A DNA stretch of 64,000 bases from Pedobacter polaris (lineage in GTDB: Bacteria > Bacteroidota > Bacteroidia > Sphingobacteriales > Sphingobacteriaceae). Shown here one piece after another: positions 43,148 to 52,968 of the stretch (position 1 is the first letter of the stretch; the number at the start of each line of letters is the position of its first letter). Both the position numbers and the translations under genes were made by a program. The stretch is from the NCBI RefSeq assembly GCF_005116505.1, contig NZ_SWBR01000007.1, forward strand, positions 1 to 64,000. Reading direction: 5' to 3'. The notes under the pieces were generated by a model. It worked only from the letters and a program-made list of their open reading frames with translations. It was not told the DNA's origin and searched no databases.

Positions 43148-44401
43148 TTATTGCCCTAAAACTCTCATAATCGCAGATGCTTTTAATAAGCATTCTTCAT
43201 ACTCTTCTTCTGCATTTGCAGCATATGTTATTGCTCCACCAACCTGAAATGATAAATACTTTTGAGTTTCATTATATAGTATAGTTCTTATAATTACATT
43301 AAAATCGAAATCTCCATTAGGAGAAATACAACCAAATGACCCAGAAAAAGCACCTCTTTTGCTTTTCTCATAAGTATCAATAAGTTTCATTGCCTTTATT
43401 TTTGGCGCCCCCGTCATAGATCCCATTGGGAAAGTATTTTTTATTGCATCGATGAAGTGAACAGTGGGGTCTAATTCACAGCTGATGGTAGATATCATTT
43501 GATGTACCTGTGGAAAGGTATAAATTCCAAATAATTCATCAACTTTTACAGATCCTTTTACGGCACTTTTCGTTAAATCATTTCTTACCAAGTCTACAAT
43601 CATTACATTTTCTGCTTGTTCTTTAATGCTAGATTTTAGGTTGATTTTAATTTGTTCATCTTCAACTTTGTTGGCACTTCTTTTTGCCGTGCCTTTAATT
43701 GGTTGAGAAATTAATCTATTGTCTCGTTTACATAAAAACCTTTCAGGTGTAGCTGATAATATATATTTATCTTGGATTTTAAAGAAACCTGCAAATGGCG
43801 TTGGAGATAAAGAATTTAGTTCCTGATATACCGCTAATGGATTTATTATAGCATTTTCTGCAAAGAATTCTTGGCAAAAATTAACTTCATAAATGTTGCC
43901 GCGTTTAATATGGGTTTGCAAGTTTTCTACTGTTTCGATATATGATTTTTTATCAAAACGACTTTGAACTTTTACCTCTAACTCTACAAATTTGCTGTCT
44001 AAATTAACCTTTTTAATTTCTTCAATTATAGAAGAATCCCCTTTTAAAATATGGATATTGTCATTTTGGAGTGCGATTATATATTCAGGGATAAAGAAAT
44101 ATAAATCTGGAAAATCTAGTTTATCTGAATGATTTGTAATTAAATCTTCTAATTCATTTTTAAGTTCATAGCTCAATAACCCAAACATCCAATCTTTATG
44201 GTCTTCATAGAATGATTTAAGATCGGCAAAAGCATTTCCGTAATTTGTAGTAAGCTCTTGTTTTGCGCCAATAGCTACTAAACAGTCGTAATTACTGTAA
44301 ATGTCTTTGTAATTATTAGAATCTAAACAGCAATACACATCAAAATTTGATGCCCATTGCAAAGTTTTTTGTTTTAAGATGTCAATTGGAGTGCAGTTCA
44401 T
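43148..44401 (-). CDS. pabB: aminodeoxychorismate synthase component I
   Basis: The 417-residue chorismate-binding enzyme makes 4-amino-4-deoxychorismate for folate. The core is visible: YEVNFCQEFFAE, SPTPFAGFFKI, LSATPERFLC, SQPIKGTAKRS, MIVDLVRNDL, TFPMGSMTGAPKIKAMKLID and GAFSGSFGCI. The residues PIKGT favour PabB over TrpE, but the two families are close. The start codon lies only 10 nt from the -7 box, so the leader is very short. A PabC-like gene lies at 62416 and folC at 6777. Confidence 0.9.
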   Translation of the reverse strand: MNCTPIDILKQKTLQWASNFDVYCCLDSNNYKDIYSNYDCLVAIGAKQELTTNYGNAFADLKSFYEDHKDWMFGLLSYELKNELEDLITNHSDKLDFPDLYFFIPEYIIALQNDNIHILKGDSSIIEEIKKVNLDSKFVELEVKVQSRFDKKSYIETVENLQTHIKRGNIYEVNFCQEFFAENAIINPLAVYQELNSLSPTPFAGFFKIQDKYILSATPERFLCKRDNRLISQPIKGTAKRSANKVEDEQIKINLKSSIKEQAENVMIVDLVRNDLTKSAVKGSVKVDELFGIYTFPQVHQMISTISCELDPTVHFIDAIKNTFPMGSMTGAPKIKAMKLIDTYEKSKRGAFSGSFGCISPNGDFDFNVIIRTILYNETQKYLSFQVGGAITYAANAEEEYEECLLKASAIMRVLGQ

Positions 44402-44410
44402 TTACTACGG

Positions 44411-44418
44411 CAAAGGTA
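44411..44418 (-). promoter_or_regulatory. pabB promoter -7 box
   Basis: TACCTTTG on the minus strand fits TAnnTTTG; the predicted leader is about 6 nt. Confidence 0.55.
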
Positions 44419-44513
44419 AGTAAATGTGTTTTAGCAAAGCTTTAAATGTTTATTTTTATGCTTATTTGTTATTCTTAGTTTACTGGATAAATCTGAACCA
44501 ATCAATAGTTTGG

Positions 44514-46613
44514 TTAGTTAGCCATAAAAAGACCATTTAACAGGTCAAAAATCTGATCTTTATTTAATGGTTTGGAAACATAATTGGTAAAGCCTGCCTT
44601 ATTAATTTTTTCCTTATCTTCTATGGATGAGTAAGCTGTATTTGCAATTATTGGTATATGTTGGTTAAATGCTCTAATCAATCTAAAAGCTTCAAAACCA
44701 TCCATTATTGGCATTTTAATGTCCATAAATATCAAGTCAATATTCTTATTGGCTTCACAGATTTCTACCGCTTCTTTTCCATTTACTGCCCTTAATATTT
44801 TGTAATTTTTTAATTGTAATATTCTTTGCAAAAGCATGAAATTAATATCGTCATCTTCAGCAATTAAAATGGATTGGTTACCTGAGATATTAATTTTTGA
44901 AGTGTTTTCGATTGCGCAAAAATCAACCTCACTTTCATCATATTTTAGAGGGATTGTAAATGAAAATTTAGAGCCTACTCCTGGTGTCGATTTTACATCG
45001 ATTGTTCCGTCAAGCAATTCAACATAAGCTTTTGTAATTGATAAGCCTAATCCTAATCCACTTGTTTGAATAGAAAATTCATCTTCAACTCTTCTGAAAC
45101 GTTCAAAAATAATTTTTAAATTATCATTATCTATACCTAAACCTGAATCTTCTACCCATAATTGTAAGGTGGCATTAGGTTCATCTATATTATAGCCAAC
45201 CGTTACATAACCCTTTTTTGTGAATTTTAAAGCATTTGTAATCAAGTTGGTTAGAATTTGTTTTAGCTTTATTTCATCTGTTAGTATTTTTTTCTTTGGC
45301 TTTATTAAATCCTCTTGAATAGAGAAATTTATATTATTATGTTGTGTAATTTTTATTGTTTTGTACAATTCAGAAACACATTTATCTAAATCTACAGGTT
45401 TATAATTGGGTGTAATTTGGGTTGAATCGATTTTAGACATTTCAAGTAAATCTTCTATGATAGAAGTTAAATTCTTGCCGCTATTTCTTATAATTTTCAG
45501 ATAATCTGATTTATCTTTTTGATTTAGATTAGGATCCAGTAATAGGTCGCTAAAACCCATAATTGCATTCATTGGGGTTCTAATTTCATGAGATAGGTTA
45601 GCTAAAAATGATGATTTTAATTTGTCACCTTCTTCAGCTTTTCTCTTTGCAATTTCAAGTTCTTTTCGCTGGTTATTATTTTCTTCGAAAAGATTACTAA
45701 TGTGGGTAAACTCTCCTCTAATGCTCCCTAAGCTAACCATTGATTTTTCATCTCTGGTCTCTAAAATATTAGTAATTAGATTAATAGGTTTATAAACCCA
45801 TCTTCTATAATAATATAGATAAATGATTAGGTTAATTATTGTCGCAATAATGATAATTGCCAATATTTTTTTTGTGGTTACAGAATTTAGATGAAACGAC
45901 CTCTCAAATACAATATTAGAAACTAACTTGTCCTGTAAGTCATTTAAATTTAAGCTAACATAAATTGCTTTTTTTTCATCTTCATTATATTGAAAATTAT
46001 CAGTTACACTAATTTTGGAACTTGTTATTTTTTCTAAATCTTCAACGAATTTTTTATCTAAAATCCTCGACATAAAAAAATACCCTGATGGTTTTGTCTT
46101 ATCCTTATGAAGATCATCAGAAGGATGTATAGTTGCGCCAAAAACCTCCAATACTCCTTCAGGTACTTTTTGGTAATACCTAACTAGCTTATCCTTGTAT
46201 AGCTTATCTAGTACATATTGAGGGATTTCTCCAATACTATTTAAATTGACTGATGTAGTTTTTGCAATTAGCTTATTTTTTAAATCATAAATCCCAATAT
46301 AATCAGCTTCATATGTAGAAAATTGGCTTTCAATATATTCTTTATACCATTTCTGATTTTTGGTTTTAACAAAAGTTACAAGCTCATCCCAAAAAGTTAC
46401 ATCTACAATTACGGCCGTATGTGTTTTAGAATTTAATGTGAAAATTGAATTTACCTCATTTTCATATTCCTTAGATGCTGTAGCATAAACCTGTTTTTCT
46501 TGCCTTAATATATAAAAATACAAGCAAAAATAGAGTATAAAAAATAGGCCAGTGGTGCCTAAAATTAATAGCAGCAGCCGATAATAAGTATTTAGACTTG
46601 AGAGAATTCGCAT
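44514..46613 (-). CDS. hybrid histidine kinase/response regulator with CHASE4-like sensor
   Basis: The 699-residue protein has an N-terminal span (about 12-34) and a periplasmic CHASE4-like sensor (about 35-250; VDVTFWDELVTFV). A second span lies at about 250-268 and a HAMP-like linker follows. The kinase core has H342 in ANLSHEIRTPMNAIMG, an HATPase domain (NLITNALKFTKKG, SGLGLGLSITKAYVE) and a C-terminal receiver with phosphoacceptor D631 in IFMDIKMPIMDG. It has no DNA-binding output, so it must act on a separate regulator, which is not next to it. The signal is unknown. Confidence 0.9.
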   Translation of the reverse strand: MRILSSLNTYYRLLLLILGTTGLFFILYFCLYFYILRQEKQVYATASKEYENEVNSIFTLNSKTHTAVIVDVTFWDELVTFVKTKNQKWYKEYIESQFSTYEADYIGIYDLKNKLIAKTTSVNLNSIGEIPQYVLDKLYKDKLVRYYQKVPEGVLEVFGATIHPSDDLHKDKTKPSGYFFMSRILDKKFVEDLEKITSSKISVTDNFQYNEDEKKAIYVSLNLNDLQDKLVSNIVFERSFHLNSVTTKKILAIIIIATIINLIIYLYYYRRWVYKPINLITNILETRDEKSMVSLGSIRGEFTHISNLFEENNNQRKELEIAKRKAEEGDKLKSSFLANLSHEIRTPMNAIMGFSDLLLDPNLNQKDKSDYLKIIRNSGKNLTSIIEDLLEMSKIDSTQITPNYKPVDLDKCVSELYKTIKITQHNNINFSIQEDLIKPKKKILTDEIKLKQILTNLITNALKFTKKGYVTVGYNIDEPNATLQLWVEDSGLGIDNDNLKIIFERFRRVEDEFSIQTSGLGLGLSITKAYVELLDGTIDVKSTPGVGSKFSFTIPLKYDESEVDFCAIENTSKINISGNQSILIAEDDDINFMLLQRILQLKNYKILRAVNGKEAVEICEANKNIDLIFMDIKMPIMDGFEAFRLIRAFNQHIPIIANTAYSSIEDKEKINKAGFTNYVSKPLNKDQIFDLLNGLFMAN

Positions 46614-46686
46614 TAATTAAGGATACTTTAGGGGGATAAATATAATAGATAAAACAATAGGTTTCTGCCTAAGTTAAACTATTTAA

Positions 46687-46724
46687 AAAGAAATCCCCTT
46701 GATTTTAATCAAGGGGATTTCTTT
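46687..46724. terminator. purA terminator
   Basis: An 18-bp perfect palindrome (AAAGAAATCCCCTTGATT, TT, AATCAAGGGGATTTCTTT) overlaps the purA stop codon at 46723-46725 and has a T-run on the minus strand. Confidence 0.95.
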
Positions 46725-48000
46725 ATTTTAAAGTTAATGTTTGCATCCTATCGGGGCCAACAGATAAATATTTTATTGGCACTTCTAACTCTTTTTCTAA
46801 AAATGCGATATAATCAGCCAATTGGCTAGGAATTTGGTCCTTCTTTGTGATTTTCGTTAAATCTGTTTTCCAACCTTCAATAGCTTTTAAAATTGGTTTT
46901 GGTTGTATAGAGATAATATCATATGGCATATAATCAATAGTTTCACCATTATATTCATAATGAGTACAAGCATAAATGGTATCAAATCCATCTAATACGT
47001 CAGCTTTCATCATAATTAATTCGGTTACGCCATTTAGCATAATTGCATACTTTAATGCAGGTAGATCTATCCAGCCACAACGACGAGCTCTACCTGTTGT
47101 TGCGCCAAACTCATGACCAACTTGACGAAGATTTTCGCCTACTTCATTGTCAAGCTCAGTAGGGAAAGGTCCACCACCAACACGTGTACAATAAGCTTTA
47201 AAAATTCCAAAAACATCACCAACTTTATTAGGTGCAATCCCTAAACCAGTACAAGCGCCTGCAGTTGTGGTATTAGATGAGGTAACAAAAGGGTAAGATC
47301 CAAAATCTACATCTAGCAAAGTTCCTTGCGCACCTTCTGCTAAAACCTTTTTACCTTCTTTTAAATAACTGTTTACAAAATGTTCACTATCTACATGAGG
47401 AATGTTTTTAATGAATTCAATTGCCTCGAAAAAAGAAGCTTCTTTTTCGGCTAAATCGTATTCAAATTCGTAGTGAGATAGAATTTCTTTGTGCTTTTCT
47501 ACTAGTTTAGCATAACGAGCTTTAAAATCTGGTAAAGTTGTATCGCCCACACGTAAACCATTACGGCCAGTTTTGTCCATGTAAGTTGGACCTATACCTT
47601 TTAATGTCGATCCAATTTTACCTGCGCCCATTTTTTGCTCATTTGCAGCATCTAACAGTTGGTGAGTTGGTAAAATTAAGTGAGCCTTACGGGCAATTAC
47701 CAATTTGCCAGTAGCAACAGGATCATGACCAGCTTTTTTTAAATTATCTAGTTCTCTTTTTAAAATAATTGGATCAATTACTACACCATTACCAATTAAG
47801 TTCATGATGCCTTCATTAAAAATGCCTGAAGGAATTGTGTTTAAAACAAATTTTTTGCCGTCGAACTCTAAAGTGTGACCAGCATTAGGGCCGCCTTGAA
47901 AGCGAGCAATCATATCATATTGTGGACTTAAAACGTCAACAATTTTACCTTTACCTTCGTCGCCCCATTGCAGGCCTAGTAGTACGTCTACTTGCGTCAT
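46723..48000 (-). CDS. purA: adenylosuccinate synthase
   Basis: The 425-residue GTP-dependent enzyme joins IMP and aspartate in adenine synthesis. The N-terminal LLGLQWGDEGKGKIVD P-loop, GPNAGHTL, GTTGRARRCGWIDL and KLEV-type late motifs are all normal. The gene is 37 bp downstream of fur and has no promoter box of its own that I can see, so it forms a fur-purA operon. The terminator overlaps its stop codon. Confidence 0.97.
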   Translation of the reverse strand: MTQVDVLLGLQWGDEGKGKIVDVLSPQYDMIARFQGGPNAGHTLEFDGKKFVLNTIPSGIFNEGIMNLIGNGVVIDPIILKRELDNLKKAGHDPVATGKLVIARKAHLILPTHQLLDAANEQKMGAGKIGSTLKGIGPTYMDKTGRNGLRVGDTTLPDFKARYAKLVEKHKEILSHYEFEYDLAEKEASFFEAIEFIKNIPHVDSEHFVNSYLKEGKKVLAEGAQGTLLDVDFGSYPFVTSSNTTTAGACTGLGIAPNKVGDVFGIFKAYCTRVGGGPFPTELDNEVGENLRQVGHEFGATTGRARRCGWIDLPALKYAIMLNGVTELIMMKADVLDGFDTIYACTHYEYNGETIDYMPYDIISIQPKPILKAIEGWKTDLTKITKKDQIPSQLADYIAFLEKELEVPIKYLSVGPDRMQTLTLK

Positions 48001-48037
48001 TATTTTAATTTAAAGAATAGAAATTATTAAGATTGAA

Positions 48038-48532
48038 TTAGTTTTTTGCATTTTGTTTTTGTGAAGCGACATTTTTAATTGTAGCAGCAGCACTGCAATC
48101 AAAACAAACTCCATACATATTTAAAGAGTGGTGTTTAATGTCAAATTTTAGTAAATCGCCAACCATACTTTGGATTTGATGGATCCGAGGGTCGCAAAAT
48201 TCTACTACTTTACCACAATCAATACAAATTACGTGGTCATGTTGATGATAACCATAAGATTTTTCGAATTGAGCCATGTTTTTGCCAAACTGATGTTTGG
48301 TTACTAAATCACATGAAACTAAAAGCTCTAACGTATTATAAACCGTAGCCCTACTTACACGGTATTTTTGGTTTTTCATGTGGATGTAAAGTGTTTCTAC
48401 ATCGAAATGATCATTTCTAGAATAAATTTCTTCTAAAATGGCAAAACGCTCAGGGGTTTTTCTTAAGTTTTTGTTTTCGAGATAGGCTTCAAATATTTTT
48501 CTAACCAACTCACTAGTATTCTGTTCAGACAT
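48038..48532 (-). CDS. fur: Fur-family transcriptional regulator
   Basis: The 164-residue metal-sensing repressor has a winged-helix domain (LRKTPERFAILEEIYSRND, RVSRATVYNTLELLVSCDLV) and the metal region with YHQHDHVICIDCGKVVEF. Two structural CxxC pairs, CIDC and CFDC, bind zinc. The family includes Fur, PerR and Zur, and I cannot separate them with certainty. It heads an operon with purA. A GGAGGAG sequence precedes the start, but most of it lies upstream of the predicted transcript start. Confidence 0.9.
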   Translation of the reverse strand: MSEQNTSELVRKIFEAYLENKNLRKTPERFAILEEIYSRNDHFDVETLYIHMKNQKYRVSRATVYNTLELLVSCDLVTKHQFGKNMAQFEKSYGYHQHDHVICIDCGKVVEFCDPRIHQIQSMVGDLLKFDIKHHSLNMYGVCFDCSAAATIKNVASQKQNAKN

Positions 48533-48548
48533 AGTTTTAAACTCCTCC

Positions 48549-48556
48549 CAAAGGTA
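48549..48556 (-). promoter_or_regulatory. fur promoter -7 box
   Basis: TACCTTTG on the minus strand fits TAnnTTTG; transcription would begin near 48545, about 12 nt before the ATG. Confidence 0.55.
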
Positions 48557-48691
48557 TATAAATGATTACACAGATTAAAGTGATATCACAGATTAATAAT
48601 TAACAAATTGTAAAGATGTTGAATACGCTATGTTGTTTGATGTTTTATTTGTTAAATTGTTAGTTGTAAACTAATATAGTCAACTAGAATT

Positions 48692-50905
48692 TTACGTATC
48701 AAATCGGGTAACGCCTGTAACACCTTTAACCTCTAACAAATTTTTAATTAAGTTGTCTAAATGGTCTTTGTCATTAACGAAGATTTTAATAGAGCCATCA
48801 AATATTCCATCATTTGTATCAACGGTTATAGAGCGCATGTTTACCTTAAAATCGTTTGAAATTACTTTTGTGATGTTATTAATTAAACCTACATCATCAA
48901 TTCCAACAATGTGCAACCCTGTTAAGAAAGTTAATTCTTGTTGTCTATTCCATTTCGCTTTTACAATTCTATAACCATAATTTGCCATTAGTTGGGCAGC
49001 GTTAGGGCAATTTGTGCGATGAATTTTAATTCCTTCACCTACGGTTACAAAACCAAAAACATCATCTCCTGGTATCGGATTGCAGCAAGCGGCAAGTTTA
49101 TAATCAATTTTTTGTAAGTCTTCGCCAATTAATAAAATATCAGATTCTGGCCCCTTAACTTTATTTAATAATGCTTCAATATGTTGCCCTTCTCCAGGTG
49201 CATGGAATGTGCCTCTATTTTCTACTTCTTTTTCACTGGCTACGTATTCTTTTAAATCTTTTAATTCTAACTTGCCATTAGCTACCGCGATGAACAAATC
49301 TTGTGTAGATTGTAGTTTAAAGAAATAAGTTAGCTTATTTAAATTATCAGTATTATAGGTTATTTTTAGAGATTTTAATTTTCTTTCTAAAGTCTCTTTG
49401 CCATTTTCAGCGACTTTTCTTTTCTCTTCTTTTAAGGATGATTTAATTTTTGACTTCGCCTTTGCAGTAACTACAATATTTAGCCAGTCTTCTTTTGGTG
49501 CTTGCTTACCAGAAGTGATAATTTCTACCTGGTCGCCGTTTTGTAACTTGTAAGAAAGTGGAACTAGTTTGTGGTTAACTTTTGCGCCAATACATTTTGC
49601 CCCAACGTCTGTATGTATTTCAAATGCAAAATCTAATGCAGTTGCACCTAATGGAAGTTGAAGTAAGGCTCCTTTTGGGGTAAAAATGAAAATCTCATCA
49701 GAGAAAAGGTTCATTTTAAAATCATCCAAGAAATCAAGCGCATTAGCTTCTGGATTGCTTAGCATTTCTCTAACTTTTTGTATCCATTGGTCTAAACCAT
49801 TATCATTGCTAGATTCTTTATATTTCCAATGTGCTGCGAAACCTTTCTCGGCAATCTCATTCATTCGTTGCGTACGGATCTGAACCTCAACCCATTGTCC
49901 TTTAGGGCCCATTACAGTGGTATGTAGCGATTCATAACCGTTCCCTTTTGGTGATGATACCCAATCGCGTAAGCGGTCAGGATTGGGGCGATACAAATCA
50001 GTAACAATAGAATAGGCTTTCCAACAATCGGCTTTCTCATGCTCAGGTAGGCTATCTAAAATAATTCTAATGGCAAAAAGATCATATACCTCCTCAAAAG
50101 GGATATTTTTCTTTTTCATTTTATTCCATATCGAATGGATAGATTTCGGCCGGCCGAAAACATTAGCCATAAGGCCTTGTTCAGCTAGAATTTCATTGAT
50201 AGGCTCAACAAAAGTTTTAATGAATGAGTTTCGTTCTGCTTTTTTCTCGTTTAATTGAGTAGCAATATATTTATAAGTATCAGGTTCTAGATACTTCATT
50301 GATAAATCTTCCAACTCAGATTTAATCGCATATAAACCTAATCTATGTGCAAGAGGAGCGTATAAATAAATAGTTTCTGAGGCAATTTTTAACTGCTTTT
50401 GCCTAGGCATAAAATCCATTGTTCGCATGTTGTGCAAACGATCAGCAAGTTTGATTAAAATTACCCTAACATCATCTGCTAGGGTTAAAAGCATTTTTCT
50501 AAAATTCTCAGCCTGTAGTGAACTATTATAATCAAATACTCCCGATATTTTGGTTAAACCATCTATGATTTTAGCGGTTTTTTTACCAAATTCACGTTCA
50601 ATATCCTCTAAGGTAATGTCTGTATCTTCAACAACATCATGTAATAAAGCACAAACAATTGATGTTGTACCTAAACCAATTTCTTCGGCAGCAATTTGGG
50701 CAACGGCAATTGGGTGATAAATATAAGGTTCGCCAGATTTTCTTCGCATATCTTTATGGCTTTCTAATGCCATTTCAAATGCTTTTCTGATTTCTTTTTT
50801 ATCTCCCTTTTGTAATGTAGACTTTGAAGCTCTTAAAAGCGCTCGATATCTTTTTAAAATTTCTTGCTTTTCTGCCTCAATATCAATCACTAAAGTGTTC
50901 TTCAT
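48692..50905 (-). CDS. RelA/SpoT bifunctional (p)ppGpp synthetase/hydrolase
   Basis: The 737-residue stringent-response enzyme has an HD hydrolase domain near the N-terminus (HD at 89-90, VVEDTD at 91-96), a synthetase domain (RLRDWVSSPKGNGYESLHTT), a TGS domain (FIFTPKGALLQLPLGATALD) and a C-terminal ACT domain (LTFLTGLHIVGIDDVGLINN). Both catalytic halves look intact, so it is of the Rel/SpoT type that makes and degrades (p)ppGpp. It is monocistronic and divergent from the DUF4294 gene. Confidence 0.95.
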   Translation of the reverse strand: MKNTLVIDIEAEKQEILKRYRALLRASKSTLQKGDKKEIRKAFEMALESHKDMRRKSGEPYIYHPIAVAQIAAEEIGLGTTSIVCALLHDVVEDTDITLEDIEREFGKKTAKIIDGLTKISGVFDYNSSLQAENFRKMLLTLADDVRVILIKLADRLHNMRTMDFMPRQKQLKIASETIYLYAPLAHRLGLYAIKSELEDLSMKYLEPDTYKYIATQLNEKKAERNSFIKTFVEPINEILAEQGLMANVFGRPKSIHSIWNKMKKKNIPFEEVYDLFAIRIILDSLPEHEKADCWKAYSIVTDLYRPNPDRLRDWVSSPKGNGYESLHTTVMGPKGQWVEVQIRTQRMNEIAEKGFAAHWKYKESSNDNGLDQWIQKVREMLSNPEANALDFLDDFKMNLFSDEIFIFTPKGALLQLPLGATALDFAFEIHTDVGAKCIGAKVNHKLVPLSYKLQNGDQVEIITSGKQAPKEDWLNIVVTAKAKSKIKSSLKEEKRKVAENGKETLERKLKSLKITYNTDNLNKLTYFFKLQSTQDLFIAVANGKLELKDLKEYVASEKEVENRGTFHAPGEGQHIEALLNKVKGPESDILLIGEDLQKIDYKLAACCNPIPGDDVFGFVTVGEGIKIHRTNCPNAAQLMANYGYRIVKAKWNRQQELTFLTGLHIVGIDDVGLINNITKVISNDFKVNMRSITVDTNDGIFDGSIKIFVNDKDHLDNLIKNLLEVKGVTGVTRFDT

Positions 50906-50991
50906 TTGTTTTTTCTAGGTAAAATTGTAGTATTTTTAACTATAAAAGATTATATTCGATTGTAGATAAAACGAATATATAAAAATAGCTT

Positions 50992-50999
50992 TAACTTTG
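50992..50999 (+). promoter_or_regulatory. -7 box of the DUF4294 gene
   Basis: TAACTTTG fits TAnnTTTG and gives a leader of about 12 nt before the ATG at 51015. It rules out the TTG at 50997 as start. Confidence 0.55.
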
Positions 51000-51014
51000 T
51001 ATAGGCATAAATTT

Positions 51015-51632
51015 ATGAAATATTCTTGTTTCTTTATTCTGTTAATTGTCATACTTGCTATTACTAAGGTAAATGCACAGGAAACTACCACGCCTGCAAT
51101 CTACCCTGTATTAGGTAAAAATGATACAATTAGAGTTGCAGCTACTAATGACAATGGCTATATGATTCCTTGGATTGGACTTAATGAAGTTGTAATTAAT
51201 GGCAATAGAATTTGGAAATCTCCACAAGAAAAAGCTTACTTTAATAGGCTTAGGTATAACGTTTTAAAAGTGATGCCCTATGCCTTATTTGCGAAAAGAA
51301 GGTATGAGCAATTAGAGCGTGAGTTATCAACAACTAATGATAAAAAAGAACAGAAAAAATTGGTTAAAGCATGTGATGCTGAAATCAAGCAGATGTTCAA
51401 TACAGAAATTAAAGAACTGACCATTACTCAAGGTCAAATTTTAACTAAGTTGATAGATAGAGAGGTTGGAAGAACAACTTATGACATTGTTAAGCAAACT
51501 AAAGGTGGCTTTGCAGCGTTCTCTTATCAATTAGTAGCAAGAGTTGTTGGCCATAATCTAAAAACAACTTATAGTGCTACTGAAGACAGAGACATTGAAT
51601 CGATCATTGTCAATTCTGGTTACTATCAATAA
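51015..51632 (+). CDS. DUF4294 exported protein
   Basis: The protein has 205 residues from the ATG at 51015 with a signal peptide (to about KVNAQ, residue 19). The body matches DUF4294 (WIGLNEVVINGNRIWKSPQE, AYFNRLRYNVLKVMPYALFA, ITQGQILTKLIDREVGRTTY). Its role is unknown. It is followed after 7 bp by glutathione peroxidase, so the two are likely co-transcribed. Confidence 0.8.
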   Translation: MKYSCFFILLIVILAITKVNAQETTTPAIYPVLGKNDTIRVAATNDNGYMIPWIGLNEVVINGNRIWKSPQEKAYFNRLRYNVLKVMPYALFAKRRYEQLERELSTTNDKKEQKKLVKACDAEIKQMFNTEIKELTITQGQILTKLIDREVGRTTYDIVKQTKGGFAAFSYQLVARVVGHNLKTTYSATEDRDIESIIVNSGYYQ

Positions 51633-51639
51633 AAACAAA

Positions 51640-52146
51640 ATGAATTCTAAACAAACAATATATCCGTTTAAGATTAAACTCTTAAATGGGAAGGAAAAAG
51701 TCTTATCTGATTTTAAGGGTAAAGTTTTACTAGTGGTAAATACAGCGTCTGGCTGCGGCTTTACGCCTCAATTAAAAGAACTTCAAGAATTAAGAGATGA
51801 ATATGCAGCACAAGGCTTTGAAGTTTTAGGATTCCCATCAAATGATTTTGGAGGTCAAGAACCTTTAGATGATGCAGCAATTAATGAATTTTGTGAAGTT
51901 AATTTTGGCGTTCAGTTTCCGATGTTCGAAAAAACTATGGTTAGGGGAGATCATGCTCATCCACTTTTCAAATTTTTAAGTGAGAAGAAATTAAATGGAC
52001 ACTTCAATTCTACACCAAAATGGAATTTTCACAAATATTTAATTAATAAAGATGGCGAGGCGGTAGATTATTTCTATTCATTTACTAAGCCTGGGTCATC
52101 AAGAATTAAAAAGAAAATTCAGCGCCTGCTAAATGATAACAAATAA
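51640..52146 (+). CDS. glutathione peroxidase family protein
   Basis: The 168-residue thiol peroxidase has a peroxidatic Cys (C39) in VNTASGCGFTPQL, Gln73 in GFPSNDFGGQEP and Trp in TPKWNFHKYL, the GPx catalytic tetrad region. Bacterial members of this type use thioredoxin or other low-molecular-weight thiols. The true start is the ATG at 51640; a longer frame begins inside the DUF4294 gene. The bacillithiol gene bshB1 is next downstream. Confidence 0.95.
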   Translation: MNSKQTIYPFKIKLLNGKEKVLSDFKGKVLLVVNTASGCGFTPQLKELQELRDEYAAQGFEVLGFPSNDFGGQEPLDDAAINEFCEVNFGVQFPMFEKTMVRGDHAHPLFKFLSEKKLNGHFNSTPKWNFHKYLINKDGEAVDYFYSFTKPGSSRIKKKIQRLLNDNK

Positions 52147-52221
52147 GCATGAACCTCATATGGTTAATTATCTTAATCATGGTAAGCTCCATTTAACAAT
52201 GGAAAAGTAAAAAATTAACAG

Positions 52222-52938
52222 ATGAAATTAGATATACTTGTTTTTGCAGTACATCCGGATGATGCAGAATTAGGCTGCTCTGGAACAATTTTAAAACACA
52301 TTGCTTTAGGCAAAAAAGTTGGAATTATAGACTTTACAAGAGGAGAATTGGGTACACGTGGCACTGCTGAAACTCGTGATCAGGAAGCAGCAGATTCGGC
52401 AAGAATTTTAGGATTACATGCCCGAGAAAATTTAAGATTTAAAGATGGCTTCTTTAAAAATGATGAAACGCATCAATTAGAAGTGATTAAAATGATACGC
52501 AAGTATCAACCAGAGATTATATTAACCAATGCGTTGCATGACCGTCACCCAGATCACGGTAGAGCAGGAGATTTAGCAAATGATGCTATTTTCTTATCTG
52601 GGTTAATTAAAATAGAAACCCTAGTAAATGGTGTAACCCAGGAAGCTTGGCGACCTAGATTGGTTTTACAATATATTCAAGATAGGTACATTCAACCAGA
52701 TATTATTATTGATATTACCGATTTTGTTGACAAAAAGGAACAGGCAATTAGGGCTTTTAAAACCCAATTCGATAGTCCTGATAGTTCAGAGCCACAAACC
52801 TATATCTCTTCTCCAGAGTTTTTAGATTCTGTTACAGGTAGGGCCAGAGAATTTGGGAAACAGATTGGTGTAAAGTATGGCGAAGGTTTTACGTCAAGGA
52901 AATTATTGGGAGTAGATAACCTTTTCAACCTACTTTAA
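52222..52938 (+). CDS. bshB1: bacillithiol biosynthesis deacetylase BshB1
   Basis: The 238-residue LmbE-like zinc hydrolase removes acetyl from GlcNAc-malate in bacillithiol synthesis. Zinc-site residues are H11, D13/D14 in AVHPDDAELGCSG and the later His in HDRHPDHGRAG. The segment FTRGELGTRGTAETRDQEAADSAR is typical of the BshB1 group, here quoted in parts: GELGTRGTAETR. It follows glutathione peroxidase by 75 bp. Neither bshA nor bshC is in the window, so the pathway is inferred. Confidence 0.9.
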   Translation: MKLDILVFAVHPDDAELGCSGTILKHIALGKKVGIIDFTRGELGTRGTAETRDQEAADSARILGLHARENLRFKDGFFKNDETHQLEVIKMIRKYQPEIILTNALHDRHPDHGRAGDLANDAIFLSGLIKIETLVNGVTQEAWRPRLVLQYIQDRYIQPDIIIDITDFVDKKEQAIRAFKTQFDSPDSSEPQTYISSPEFLDSVTGRAREFGKQIGVKYGEGFTSRKLLGVDNLFNLL

Positions 52939-52968
52939 ATTGCCTTTGTTGGTTATGCTAATTATAGG

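Noticed and set aside
48542..48548. GGAGGAG before fur as a Shine-Dalgarno
   Set aside because: It lies mostly upstream of the transcript start predicted from the -7 box, so most would not be in the mRNA.
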